Under the pieces are notes generated by a model, which made no database searches, was not told where the DNA came from, and saw only the letters and a list, made by a program, of their open reading frames with translations. 64,000 bases of DNA from CAYXVF01 sp964468125. Its GTDB lineage: Bacteria; Myxococcota; XYA12-FULL-58-9; CAYXVF01. The stretch's first letter is position 1, and every line of letters starts with the position of its first letter. Shown here piece by piece: positions 50,296 to 58,470 of this stretch. The DNA is taken from NCBI GenBank assembly GCA_964468125.1, contig CAYXVF010000017.1:1-64000 (forward strand). The letters are read 5' to 3'. A program made the position numbers and the translations under genes.

Positions 50296-50820
50296 ATGAC
50301 CGACGGCAACAACCCGCAAAACCCGGGCGGACAGGTGTACATCGATCCTCAGACCGGCCAGCCCGGGGCTCATCCTCAAATAGACCCTGCGACCGGCCAG
50401 CCCGTCGCCGCGCAGCCGCAGATCGATCCAGCCACCGGCTTACCCATCGCCGCTCAGCCGCAGATCGACCCGGCCACGAGCCAACCAGTCGCTCCGCAGC
50501 CTCAAGGCCAATCAATGGCATCACCGCAGAATGAAGCGTTCGGTTTCAGCGAAGCGCCGGTGCAGGAGAAGTACAACACCGAGTACATCGTCAAGAACCT
50601 GCAGAAAGACGAACGTACGACTCAATACGTGATCATCGGTCTGGTGGTCGCAGCCCTCGCCGGGGCGGCGATGTGGCTGCTGCTGATGCCGACCCCCGAA
50701 AAACCGTCGGTCCCGACACCGGCCACTGCTGTCCAGGCCGCCCCCGCCGCGGATGAGGAAGACGCTGGCGAAGAAGCCACGGACGCGGCGGAAGCGAAAG
50801 ACGGTGGCGAAACGCCTTAG
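50296..50820 (+). CDS. Repeat-bearing single-pass membrane protein
   Basis: A 174-residue protein. The N-terminal third is a tandem repeat of about 14 residues with the core IDPATGQPVAAQPQ, seen about four times, and probably disordered. One membrane span follows (YVIIGLVVAALAGAAMWLLLM), then a short acidic/alanine-rich tail (DEEDAGEEATDAAEAKDGG). The ribosome site GAGGAGG ends eight bases before ATG 50296; a GTG at 50287 is in frame but lies inside that site. The repeats would be cytoplasmic if the span is type II. The function is unknown. It ends just upstream of the tRNA. Confidence 0.7.
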   Translation: MTDGNNPQNPGGQVYIDPQTGQPGAHPQIDPATGQPVAAQPQIDPATGLPIAAQPQIDPATSQPVAPQPQGQSMASPQNEAFGFSEAPVQEKYNTEYIVKNLQKDERTTQYVIIGLVVAALAGAAMWLLLMPTPEKPSVPTPATAVQAAPAADEEDAGEEATDAAEAKDGGETP

Positions 50821-50882
50821 GCAGAAACCGCCGCACCGCTTGACAGAAGCCAAATTCTAAAGCATTCACGCGCTCCCTGCGT

Positions 50883-50959
50883 GGCGAAGTAGCTCAGGTG
50901 GTTAGAGCATACGGCTCATAACCGTAGTGTCGGGAGTTCGAGTCTCCCCTTCGCCACCA
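50883..50959 (+). tRNA. tRNA-Met (CAT)
   Basis: A complete cloverleaf of 77 bases. The acceptor stem is GGCGAAG/CTTCGCC, with encoded ACCA. The D arm is GCTC/GAGC. The anticodon stem is TACGG/CCGTA with loop CTCATAA, giving anticodon CAT (50917-50919). The T arm is GGGAG-type. G1-C72 and the anticodon stem rule out the initiator. Modification to tRNA-Ile2 cannot be excluded, but elongator Met is more likely. Confidence 0.96.
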
Positions 50960-51013
50960 ATCCTTGAATCCCCTCTCGATTTCGTCAACGCTCGTAGACA
51001 AAGGATGTCTACA

Positions 51014-54000
51014 ATGGGCGACGCATCGCAGCACGTCTCGGGACGCTGGCACCTCCTCCGTGAAATCGGCAGCGGGGGCACGGCGGTGGTCTACGAGGCG
51101 ACCGACCGTTTCGCGATTCGGCGCCGGGTGGCTCTCAAGGTCGCCAAAGGGGCCGACGGCGACGTTCATCGCGCCTTCTACCGCGAGCACGCGCTCCTCT
51201 ATGGCCGCCAACACCCTCACCTGCTCGCCACGCTGGCACTCGGCGAGCTCGAAGCCGGGGAGCTGCCTGGATTTGCTCGTGGAGCTCCGTTTCTCGTCCA
51301 GGAACTCTGTGCAGGAGTGTCCGGCAGGACGCTCGAGCGCAGACTGGACGACTCGGAGGTGGCCACGATCGGTGCTCAGCTCGCGTCTGCCCTCGCGGCA
51401 CTCCACGCCTGGGGCATACGGCACAACGACGTGACCCCTGCGAATTTGCTTCTTGGCGACGAGGCGAAGCTGATCGATTTTGGCCTCGCCGGCGCCGGGC
51501 CGGGAGGCGTCGCGGGCACCTTGCGCTACATGGCACCGGAGTCGATGGCCGGTCGACCGGTGCCAGCGTCCGACGTCTACGGGCTTGCGGCGACGCTGGC
51601 ACACCTCAGGAGCGGCACCGCGCCGAGTGGCGCCTACGGAGCCACCGTCGGCGGCAACGAGGACGACGGCCTCTCGACGCTGCTTCGCGACATGAGCCAT
51701 CACAGCCCCGAACGGCGTCCGCCCCCGGAAAGCTGTTTTGAGCGCTTCACCGAGCTGCTGCAGGACGCTGGCACCCGCGAGCGCTTGCGTGACCTGCGCG
51801 ATCGCTCGCTTCGCGTGACGAGGAGTGAACACCCCGCACTCACCCGCGCCCTCGCAGAGGGCCAATGGCCGCGAATCCTGTGCATCGGCGGTGCTCCGGG
51901 GAGCGGCCGAAGCGCTCTGCTCCGCGGCGCCGTGGCCCAGGCGGTTGGCCGAGGGCTGCGGGTCCTAGGCCGCGAGCCGCTTCCCGCTGAGCGTGCTCTC
52001 CCGATGCTTCTCGCGGACCTGCAGGTCACCACCCGTGTGAACGACCTCGACCAATTCGAGGCAATCCGAGCAGAGCTCACGCGCCGAGACACCCCTGGAC
52101 TCCTGGCCCTCGATGACCTCGACCAGGACCGACGGGCGAGCGCATTCGTCGACTACCTGATTCGCCTCGGTGACACCGCCCCTCCGGTGCTCGTGCTCGC
52201 GGTCAGCGACGAGCGGCCCGCGGACATCGCCACGCGCAGCGCCACGATCGACGAGATCGAGGGCCTCCTGCGCCACGTGCGGCCTCTGCGACCCGCCGAC
52301 GTGAACGCGGCGCCCGAGCTGCAGCGGGCAAGCGGCGGGCGCATCGGCCCCCTGGTCGACCTTCTCAATCGCTATCCCGGCGACGCGCTCCTCGATGCGG
52401 CGAGCCGCGGAACTCTCGAGCATGCACAACGGGTTCTGAGCCTCCCTCCAGGAACTGAGCGGGCTGCCGCTCTACTCGCCCATGTCTTTGATCCGCTGAC
52501 GCCGAAGCTTCTCGACGCCCTCGGTGTCGACTCCGAGGCACTCGAGCTGCTCCTGAGCGCGGGGCTGGTGATTCAGGGCATCGACACTGGGGCCCGCACC
52601 GCGCGTCGCCTCCGTCAGCATCGCGGATCGCCCCCTTCCGAGCTCACGGAGCTGCTTCGGAGCCATCCGGCCCTGCGGCTGAGCCGCGCGGTTCTCGCTC
52701 CTTCATCGAGTCCCGAGGTGTTGCTCGACGCTGCGCGCGTAGCCGCTCGCGAACGGCGGGACGAAGACGCGATCGAGCTCTACGGTCTCGCTGCGAGCCG
52801 AGGCACCGACGAAGCCGCGAAGATCGAACTCGCCGCTCTCCTCGGCGCCCGAGGCCGTCACGAGGACGCGATCGCGGCACTCGACGGCGCTCAGAGTCCC
52901 CGCGCAGCCCTCGCACGTGCAACGCACTTCTACTCGTGTGCGCGCTACCGTGAGGCGGCGGATCACTACCCGATGAATGCGGAGGAAACCCGTGAGGAAG
53001 CGCAGGCCTTGCGTGCACGCGCCTTGTTGCTCGCGCGCGACCACGATGCCGCCGAGGAATTGTGCAGCGAAGCGCTCGCGGACGGTCCGGGGCACCACTT
53101 CCGCGCCGAGCTTCTCGACACGCTCGCCATGGTCAGGTTCTACCGGGGCGACAGTCGCCAAGCGCTCGCGCTACTGCGCGACGCCCTTGCGATCGCAGAG
53201 ACGTTCGAGGACGAGCGCCGCGTGGGAAAGATACGAAGCGACTACGCCCTCGTACTCCACAAAACCGGCGCGTTCGCAGAGGCGGAGGACGCCTACCGCG
53301 CCGCACTCGACGGCGCGCGCCGAAGCGGCGACTTTCAGGCGCAACTCCTGCGCCAGATCAATCTCGCAACCCTCCTCCACGAACGAGGCAAGTGGACAGA
53401 GGCGCTCGATAGCTACGAACGCGCCGGCGAGCTCGCGCGTATCGTGGGGGATGAGCGCGCAGCGATCAGAAACGCTCTGAACTGGAGCAATCTGCTCGGT
53501 TGGCTCGGTGACCACGAACGTGCGCAGGAGATCGCTAGCGCCGCGCGAGAACGGGCGGCCGCTCTGGGGATGCGTACCGATGCGGGCTATCTCTATCTGC
53601 TCGAAGCGGAGCAGCGAATTGCGCGGGGAACGGAGGCGCGAGCGTTACTCGACGCCGCGCGGGAACGGCTCGGAGAGACCGCGCTCGGGGCCGCTGAGTG
53701 TGATCTCGTCGAGGCTCAAGCAGCACTTCGCGCCGGAAACCACGAGCAGGCGAGGAATCTCGCGCGATCTACCCATGCGGTGGCCCGGGCGGCGCAGCGC
53801 GATGCGCTCCAGCTGATGGCCGCCACCTGGTGGCTGATGGCTGCCCAGACAGAAACCCGGGACCTGGAGCTCGAACGGCTCGGCGCCGAGGCCCAAGCCC
53901 TCGCAGCCAAGCGCGCAGATCCCGATGCGGGCTGGCTGATCGCGATGGCCCGGAGCGAATTCGCTTCGCCTCGCGACAAGGATGCGCTCTTGGCCAACGC

Positions 54001-55705
54001 GCGCGCGCTCGCCTCCGATGCCCGGGCGCGCTTGAGCGCTGAGCAAGAACGTGGCTACTCGGCGGTCTGGTTTCGCTCCGACTTCTGGACCGCCCTGCGC
54101 AGCATGCCGTCCGCACCCGCGGAGGTAACTCGGGATTTCGATCGGCTGCTCGCCATCAACCGCGAGCTCGCCCGCGACCACGACCCTGAGCGTCTTCTCG
54201 ACCGGGTCATCGACGCGGCGATCGCGTTGAGCGGTGCGGAGCGAGGATTCATCGTGCTGTGCCCCAGCTCGGAGGGTCCACTCGACGAGTCGACTCTCGA
54301 GATCCACAGCGGTCGCAATCTCGACCGAGAATCACTTTCGGGCGAACGACTCAGCCGGTCGATCGCCGCGCGCGCGATCGAAAGCCGCGCGCCAGTTACG
54401 ACGGTCGACGCAAGCGGGGATACGCGCTTCAAGGAAGCCCTGTCCGTTCACGAGCTGCGCCTTCGAAGCGTCCTGTGCCTTCCCTTGCGCACCAACCGCG
54501 GTGTCCTCGGCGCGCTCTACCTCGACAATCGCTACCGAGCCCATGCCTTCAGTGACGCCGATGTTTCCCTACTGTCCGCCTTCGGCGACCAAGCCGCGAT
54601 CGCGCTCGCGAACGCGCGGCTGGTCTCCGAGCTCGATCGAAACGCTCGAGAGCTCGAACGCATGAAAGCCGAGGTCGAGGTCCTCAATCAGCGCTTGGAG
54701 CGCGAGCTCGACGCGCGTCACGAAGAGCTGCGGCACGCGCGCCTGGGCAGCGAAGAGACCGGCCCCAGGCAACGGCACGGAATGATCGGCCGAACCGAGG
54801 CCATGCAGCGCATCTATCGCATTGTGGACCGCGTTGCCGACAAGGACGTCACCGTCACGATTCTCGGCGAGTCGGGCACGGGAAAGGAGCTCGTCGCGCG
54901 GGCGCTTCACAACCATAGCACCGAGCGAAGCGGCCCCTTTGTCCCCGTCAATTGCGGCGCCATCCCCGAGCAGCTCCTCGAGAGCGAGTTGTTCGGACAC
55001 GAACGGGGTGCGTTCACCGGGGCGGTCCGCAGCAAACCCGGGCTTTTCGAGGTGGCTGCCGACGGCACGCTCTTTCTCGATGAGATCGGCGACATGCCGA
55101 TGAGCATGCAGGTCAAGCTCCTGCGCGTCTTGCAGCAGCGCGAGTTTCGGCGCGTCGGTGGCACGGAGTCCTACTCGACGAACGCTCGCGTCGTTTCGGC
55201 GACACACCGCGACCTCGAAGCGCGGGTCCGCGAGGGGCTATTCCGAGAAGACCTGTGGTACCGGCTCAACGTGGTCGAAATCCGTGTGCCCCCTCTGCGC
55301 GAGCGCCGAGCGGACCTCGCTTTGCTCATCGACCACTTCTTTGCCCAGGTGGGCTTTGCGGACCGCGTCAACCGCGACGCCAGAGCCGCCCTTCTGGACT
55401 ATGATTGGCCCGGGAACATTCGTGAGCTCGAAAACGAGGTTCAGCGGGCTGCGGCCCTCGCCGAGGACCGCATCACCCTCGACGACCTGTCCGAACGACT
55501 CCGGCGCCCGGCGGGCCCCCGCACGGGGTCGAGCGGAAACGAAGACCTCAAATCGCAGGTGGAAGCATTCGAGCGCGAGCTGATCACCCATGCACTCGCG
55601 GCCCAAGGCGGCAAAGTCGCCCCGGCCGCCCGCGCGCTCGGTCTCACCCGGGCCGGCCTCTACAAGAAGCTCCACAAGTACGGTCTTCATGTCGACAAAC
55701 GCTGA
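51014..55705 (+). CDS. Ser/Thr kinase-ATPase-TPR-GAF-sigma-54 regulator
   Basis: A 1563-residue regulator. The N-terminal kinase has IGSGGTAVVYEA, Lys42, HND (137-139, where most kinases have HRD, catalytic Asp kept), DFG at 155-157 and APE at 174-176. A P-loop ATPase (GGAPGSGRS, about 292-300) and a long TPR array fill the middle. A GAF domain lies at about 1039-1202 and a coiled coil at about 1205-1245. A sigma-54 AAA+ domain follows (GESGTGKE about 1285, GAFTGA about 1333, LFLDEIGD). A Fis helix-turn-helix ends it (about 1525-1560). ATG 51014 has AAGGA eight bases upstream; ATG 51005 is also in frame. It is probably a one-protein signal-to-transcription relay. It lies 54 bases after the tRNA. 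12-mer copies lie in the kinase part. Confidence 0.93.
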   Translation: MGDASQHVSGRWHLLREIGSGGTAVVYEATDRFAIRRRVALKVAKGADGDVHRAFYREHALLYGRQHPHLLATLALGELEAGELPGFARGAPFLVQELCAGVSGRTLERRLDDSEVATIGAQLASALAALHAWGIRHNDVTPANLLLGDEAKLIDFGLAGAGPGGVAGTLRYMAPESMAGRPVPASDVYGLAATLAHLRSGTAPSGAYGATVGGNEDDGLSTLLRDMSHHSPERRPPPESCFERFTELLQDAGTRERLRDLRDRSLRVTRSEHPALTRALAEGQWPRILCIGGAPGSGRSALLRGAVAQAVGRGLRVLGREPLPAERALPMLLADLQVTTRVNDLDQFEAIRAELTRRDTPGLLALDDLDQDRRASAFVDYLIRLGDTAPPVLVLAVSDERPADIATRSATIDEIEGLLRHVRPLRPADVNAAPELQRASGGRIGPLVDLLNRYPGDALLDAASRGTLEHAQRVLSLPPGTERAAALLAHVFDPLTPKLLDALGVDSEALELLLSAGLVIQGIDTGARTARRLRQHRGSPPSELTELLRSHPALRLSRAVLAPSSSPEVLLDAARVAARERRDEDAIELYGLAASRGTDEAAKIELAALLGARGRHEDAIAALDGAQSPRAALARATHFYSCARYREAADHYPMNAEETREEAQALRARALLLARDHDAAEELCSEALADGPGHHFRAELLDTLAMVRFYRGDSRQALALLRDALAIAETFEDERRVGKIRSDYALVLHKTGAFAEAEDAYRAALDGARRSGDFQAQLLRQINLATLLHERGKWTEALDSYERAGELARIVGDERAAIRNALNWSNLLGWLGDHERAQEIASAARERAAALGMRTDAGYLYLLEAEQRIARGTEARALLDAARERLGETALGAAECDLVEAQAALRAGNHEQARNLARSTHAVARAAQRDALQLMAATWWLMAAQTETRDLELERLGAEAQALAAKRADPDAGWLIAMARSEFASPRDKDALLANARALASDARARLSAEQERGYSAVWFRSDFWTALRSMPSAPAEVTRDFDRLLAINRELARDHDPERLLDRVIDAAIALSGAERGFIVLCPSSEGPLDESTLEIHSGRNLDRESLSGERLSRSIAARAIESRAPVTTVDASGDTRFKEALSVHELRLRSVLCLPLRTNRGVLGALYLDNRYRAHAFSDADVSLLSAFGDQAAIALANARLVSELDRNARELERMKAEVEVLNQRLERELDARHEELRHARLGSEETGPRQRHGMIGRTEAMQRIYRIVDRVADKDVTVTILGESGTGKELVARALHNHSTERSGPFVPVNCGAIPEQLLESELFGHERGAFTGAVRSKPGLFEVAADGTLFLDEIGDMPMSMQVKLLRVLQQREFRRVGGTESYSTNARVVSATHRDLEARVREGLFREDLWYRLNVVEIRVPPLRERRADLALLIDHFFAQVGFADRVNRDARAALLDYDWPGNIRELENEVQRAAALAEDRITLDDLSERLRRPAGPRTGSSGNEDLKSQVEAFERELITHALAAQGGKVAPAARALGLTRAGLYKKLHKYGLHVDKR
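51042..51053 (+). repeat. Dispersed 12-mer, exact copy
   Basis: An exact GACGCTGGCACC read as RWH, near the N-terminus of the kinase domain. Confidence 0.8.
51229..51775. repeat. Four 12-mer copies in the kinase gene
   Basis: CACGCTGGCACT lies at 51229-51240, exact GGTGCCAGCGTC at 51559-51570, GACGCTGGCACA at 51592-51603, and exact GACGCTGGCACC at 51764-51775. The second and third form an inverted pair, 21 bases apart. Confidence 0.8.
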
Positions 55706-55827
55706 CACAGCCCCTCGCCTGTCAACCAAGGTTACACCCCAGCGGTGCGAACCTCCCCACAAGCCCCTGAAATCATGGAGACTTCTTTGTCGAGGGAGTT
55801 GGCATCGGTCGTGCTACCACTGAGTCC

Positions 55828-56604
55828 GTGATGATGTCATGGCTCCATCGGTCCCTCCGGATCCTGCTGTTTGCGGTGACGCTGGCACCGGGGTGCGTCA
55901 TCGACACGCAGCCTCAACCGGAGGGCGAAGACCGCAATACCAACAGCCCATCGCCCGGCAACGGGGCGAGCAGCGACGCCCCCGACTTCTCCGAGGGCGC
56001 GGGCGAATTCCTGAGCGCCGTCGGCATTTTTCACAGCGGCGAGAACGATGGCACGAGCCCGCGCCTGATCGTCGGGCTTCCCGGAACCATCGGTGACTCG
56101 GCCGCGACCTACCGGCTCCGCAATCTCAGCCGTCCCGACGCAGGGCTTCTCTCGAAGGCACCTGCGGCGGACGGCTCCTTCAGCGCCAGCTTCGATGCGG
56201 TCGCGGGAGAGACCCTCGGACTCGAGCTCTTCGCCGCCGATGCGCTCGAAAACGATCCCCCGATCGATGCGACGTCGCTCGTCCTCTTTGGTGCGAGTGA
56301 AGCCGCAGGGCGCTCGAGCGAGGATGCATCCTCGTCGATCGCCGAGTTGATGGCGCCCGCCGCGTCCGCCCCCGGCGGCAACGGGTTCTCAGCGGTGAGC
56401 CTTCCTCCGGGATCGGTAGATCCCGGCATCGAATTCGTCGTCGCGAACCTCACCGCCGGGGCGGCGGCATCCGGCATCAGCGCCACCGATGGCTCCCTTT
56501 CGATCAGTGTCGAAGCGGTGAGTGGAGATCAGCTCGAGCTCTTCGCGATCGATCCCGCGATGAGCAATGGTGGCGGAACCTCGACGACCGTGACCGTGCC
56601 CTGA
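55828..56604 (+). CDS. Lipoprotein, 258 aa
   Basis: A secreted lipoprotein with the signal LRILLFAVTLAPGCVID. The lipobox LAPGC comes from the dispersed 12-mer (55878-55889), which is read as TLAP. The mature part starts with a disordered Pro/Ser/Asn-rich stretch (TNSPSPGNGASSD) and goes on with beta-rich segments: TYRLRNLSRPDAGLLS, SFDAVAGETLGLELFAADAL, and a second similar block near the end (ISVEAVSGDQLELFAIDPAM). These two blocks look like an internal duplication. The function is unknown. GTG at 55828 and ATG codons at 55831 and 55834 are all in frame. It is convergent with the RDD gene. Confidence 0.75.
   Translation: MMMSWLHRSLRILLFAVTLAPGCVIDTQPQPEGEDRNTNSPSPGNGASSDAPDFSEGAGEFLSAVGIFHSGENDGTSPRLIVGLPGTIGDSAATYRLRNLSRPDAGLLSKAPAADGSFSASFDAVAGETLGLELFAADALENDPPIDATSLVLFGASEAAGRSSEDASSSIAELMAPAASAPGGNGFSAVSLPPGSVDPGIEFVVANLTAGAAASGISATDGSLSISVEAVSGDQLELFAIDPAMSNGGGTSTTVTVP
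55878..55889 (+). repeat. Dispersed 12-mer, exact copy
   Basis: An exact GACGCTGGCACC, read as TLAP, forms the residues just before the lipobox cysteine of the lipoprotein. It is the rightmost copy in the window. Confidence 0.85.
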
Positions 56605-56605
56605 C

Positions 56606-57796
56606 TCAGGCCTCCTTCGGCTTCTCCCCGTCCTCGTCGACCTCACCGTCGGCCCCCTCCCCCGGCTCCGGTTCGGGTGCGGGGTCGGGCTCGGGCTCGG
56701 GTGCGGGTGCGGGCTCGGGCTCAGGCGCGCTGACCGCATCCACCGGGGACTCCGCGCCAGTCTCAGACGCATCGTCAGCGCCCTTGGCGAGGGCGAGTGC
56801 GGCTGCGCGTTCCTGCACCACGACCGTACCGGAGATCTTGTCGTGGATCGCCTGCCGGTTAGCGTCCCAGAACACCTGCGCGAATCCGAGCAATCCAGTG
56901 GCCACCCCCGCCGCATAGCCACCAAACCGCTCAAAGGACGACCAGAGTGTGAAAGGCTTGCCGTCGAGTCGGCGCGCACGAATGCCAAAGATCCGTTTGC
57001 CAGGGGTGTATCCGTTCCAGAACACAGTGAAGAGCGTGAAGTAGACCCCGATCCATCCAAACGTGAGTCCCACATCCGCGCTCGCCCCTTCGATGAAACG
57101 CAAGAGACTCGGCGATTCGAGCTCCTCCCTCAGGCGCTCGTTTTCGGATTCCAGCCGTCGGATACGACGCGCGTCGTCACTCGAGAGCTTCTCGCCAAGT
57201 CCACTGAGAGTCCGTGCGAGCGCTTCCCGTCCGGCTGGATTCTCGCTTCCTATGTCGAAGGCTTCGAGAGCAGCTTCGATCGACTCGGCGGTTCGATCGC
57301 GCGGCGACGAAGGCTTCAACGGTGCGAGCTCCGCGCGCTTTCCGTCTTCGATCTCGCCGTAGCTGATCGCATCCGGCACAAAGCGATCCTCGTCGCGGTC
57401 TGACTCCCCTGGCACGATCGTCGCCACGTCGGACGAATCGAGGTTGACTTCAATGTCGCGCTCTTCGAGGAGCGAAAAGCTCAGGGCGAAGACGAGGAGT
57501 GACAACGGCAGCGCGACCGTGCCCTTCAGCAACACGCCGAAGCATCCCTGGGAGCCTCGGGTCATGAGGCGAAATGCGAGGAACGCGAGGACCGCGGACG
57601 CAATCCCCGCTCCGCCGAGCCCATTCACCACGGTGGCGAGAAAGCTATCGATCCCAAAGGCGGCCAATCGGCGCCATGGTGAAGCAATGGGGACCCCGAG
57701 AAGCTCCGGGCGAACCTTGAAGGCCGTCTCCGTGACGATGTCCCGAGGGTCGACGTCCGGGACTACCGGGACAGGCTCGCGGTCGACGACGGCCAC
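56606..57796 (-). CDS. RDD-family membrane protein
   Basis: A 396-residue protein with an RDD domain. WRRLAAFGIDSFLATVVNGLGG (the RD pair is R..D) starts the first spans. GYTPGKRIFGIRARRLDGKPF and DANRQAIHDKISGTVVVQ are later family hallmarks. Between them lie about 150 residues of charged coiled coil (RIRRLESENERLREELESPS). The last 60 residues are a Pro/Glu-rich tail (PAPEPEPDPAPEPEPG). The start is GTG 57796, touching the stop of the upstream PilZ gene, so it is translationally coupled. The RDD function is unknown; some relatives are sodium-proton antiporters. Confidence 0.85.
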   Translation of the reverse strand: MAVVDREPVPVVPDVDPRDIVTETAFKVRPELLGVPIASPWRRLAAFGIDSFLATVVNGLGGAGIASAVLAFLAFRLMTRGSQGCFGVLLKGTVALPLSLLVFALSFSLLEERDIEVNLDSSDVATIVPGESDRDEDRFVPDAISYGEIEDGKRAELAPLKPSSPRDRTAESIEAALEAFDIGSENPAGREALARTLSGLGEKLSSDDARRIRRLESENERLREELESPSLLRFIEGASADVGLTFGWIGVYFTLFTVFWNGYTPGKRIFGIRARRLDGKPFTLWSSFERFGGYAAGVATGLLGFAQVFWDANRQAIHDKISGTVVVQERAAALALAKGADDASETGAESPVDAVSAPEPEPAPAPEPEPDPAPEPEPGEGADGEVDEDGEKPKEA

Positions 57797-58137
57797 TAGC
57801 CAGCGCTCGAGACACTCAGAAACCCAGGCGCTCGCTCGACAAACCGTTCGAGCGATGGCACCGCCGAATCGAAAGCAAAACCAACGCCCAGTCTACTCGG
57901 TCCGAGACCCGTGCTCACAACCCGCGCCAGGACACGAATGGGGACGTCGGACGTCATGAGGTCGATTTCCAGGACCACCTGCTCGCCGACGTTGCGCGGC
58001 CCCGCGTAGGGGCAGAAAATTCCGTTCCCGCTCACCACCGTCGCCCGATAGACACGGTCGTTCGGCTCTACCTCGCGCACCGGCAGGTCCGCGCGCCGTC
58101 GCCGAAAACGCCGGCGGTCATGACGTCGGGAGCTCAT
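57796..58137 (-). CDS. Short PilZ-domain protein
   Basis: A 113-residue PilZ protein with a basic start, SSRRHDRRRFRRRRADLPV, the core VVSGNGIFCPYAGPRNVGEQVVLEIDL, and a last strand, RLGVGFAFDS. The usual DxSxxG motif is imperfect (VVSGNG), so cyclic di-GMP binding is uncertain; the arginine cluster could still bind it. It overlaps the RDD gene start by one base, suggesting a shared operon. Confidence 0.75.
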   Translation of the reverse strand: MSSRRHDRRRFRRRRADLPVREVEPNDRVYRATVVSGNGIFCPYAGPRNVGEQVVLEIDLMTSDVPIRVLARVVSTGLGPSRLGVGFAFDSAVPSLERFVERAPGFLSVSSAG

Positions 58138-58168
58138 GAGAACGTGTTAACCCGGGAGGTCTGACAAC

Positions 58169-58462
58169 TCATTTCTTGAACAACGCCTCGAGGGCGGCTT
58201 TTGCCGCATCCACGTCCTCACCCGCCTCGCGCTCGCCGGTGAAGGGTTTGAACATGCCGCAGAAATTGGAGCGTTCTTTATCTGGGACGTACTCGGAGAT
58301 CGTCTCGCGACACTCATTGTGCGCACCGGGATCGTAGTAGACGCAGTTCTTACACACGCGCAGGTCGGCGCCGCAGTGAATGCAGGTGTCCGCACGACGG
58401 ACCTTGTCTTCCATCTCGTTGGTGTTTCGGCAGGAAAAACACTGCATCGTCCAGGTGGACAT
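58169..58462 (-). CDS. Zinc-ribbon protein
   Basis: A 97-residue protein rich in Cys pairs: MQCFSCRNTNEMEDKV, ADTCIHCGADLRVCKNCVYYDPGAHNEC and SNFCGMFKPFTG. These would hold one or two zinc ions. The C-terminal part is a short acidic helix (DVDAAKAALEALFKK). The start at ATG 58462 has GGAGAG upstream. It lies eight bases after the pseudokinase-FGE stop, in the same direction, and is probably co-transcribed. Short proteins of this kind occur in Myxococcota; the function is unknown. Confidence 0.78.
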   Translation of the reverse strand: MSTWTMQCFSCRNTNEMEDKVRRADTCIHCGADLRVCKNCVYYDPGAHNECRETISEYVPDKERSNFCGMFKPFTGEREAGEDVDAAKAALEALFKK

Positions 58463-58470
58463 TGCTCTCC

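Noticed and set aside
50883..51014. tRNA as an attachment site of an integrated element
   Set aside because: No integrase, no direct repeat of the tRNA 3' end found nearby, and the next gene is an ordinary regulator.
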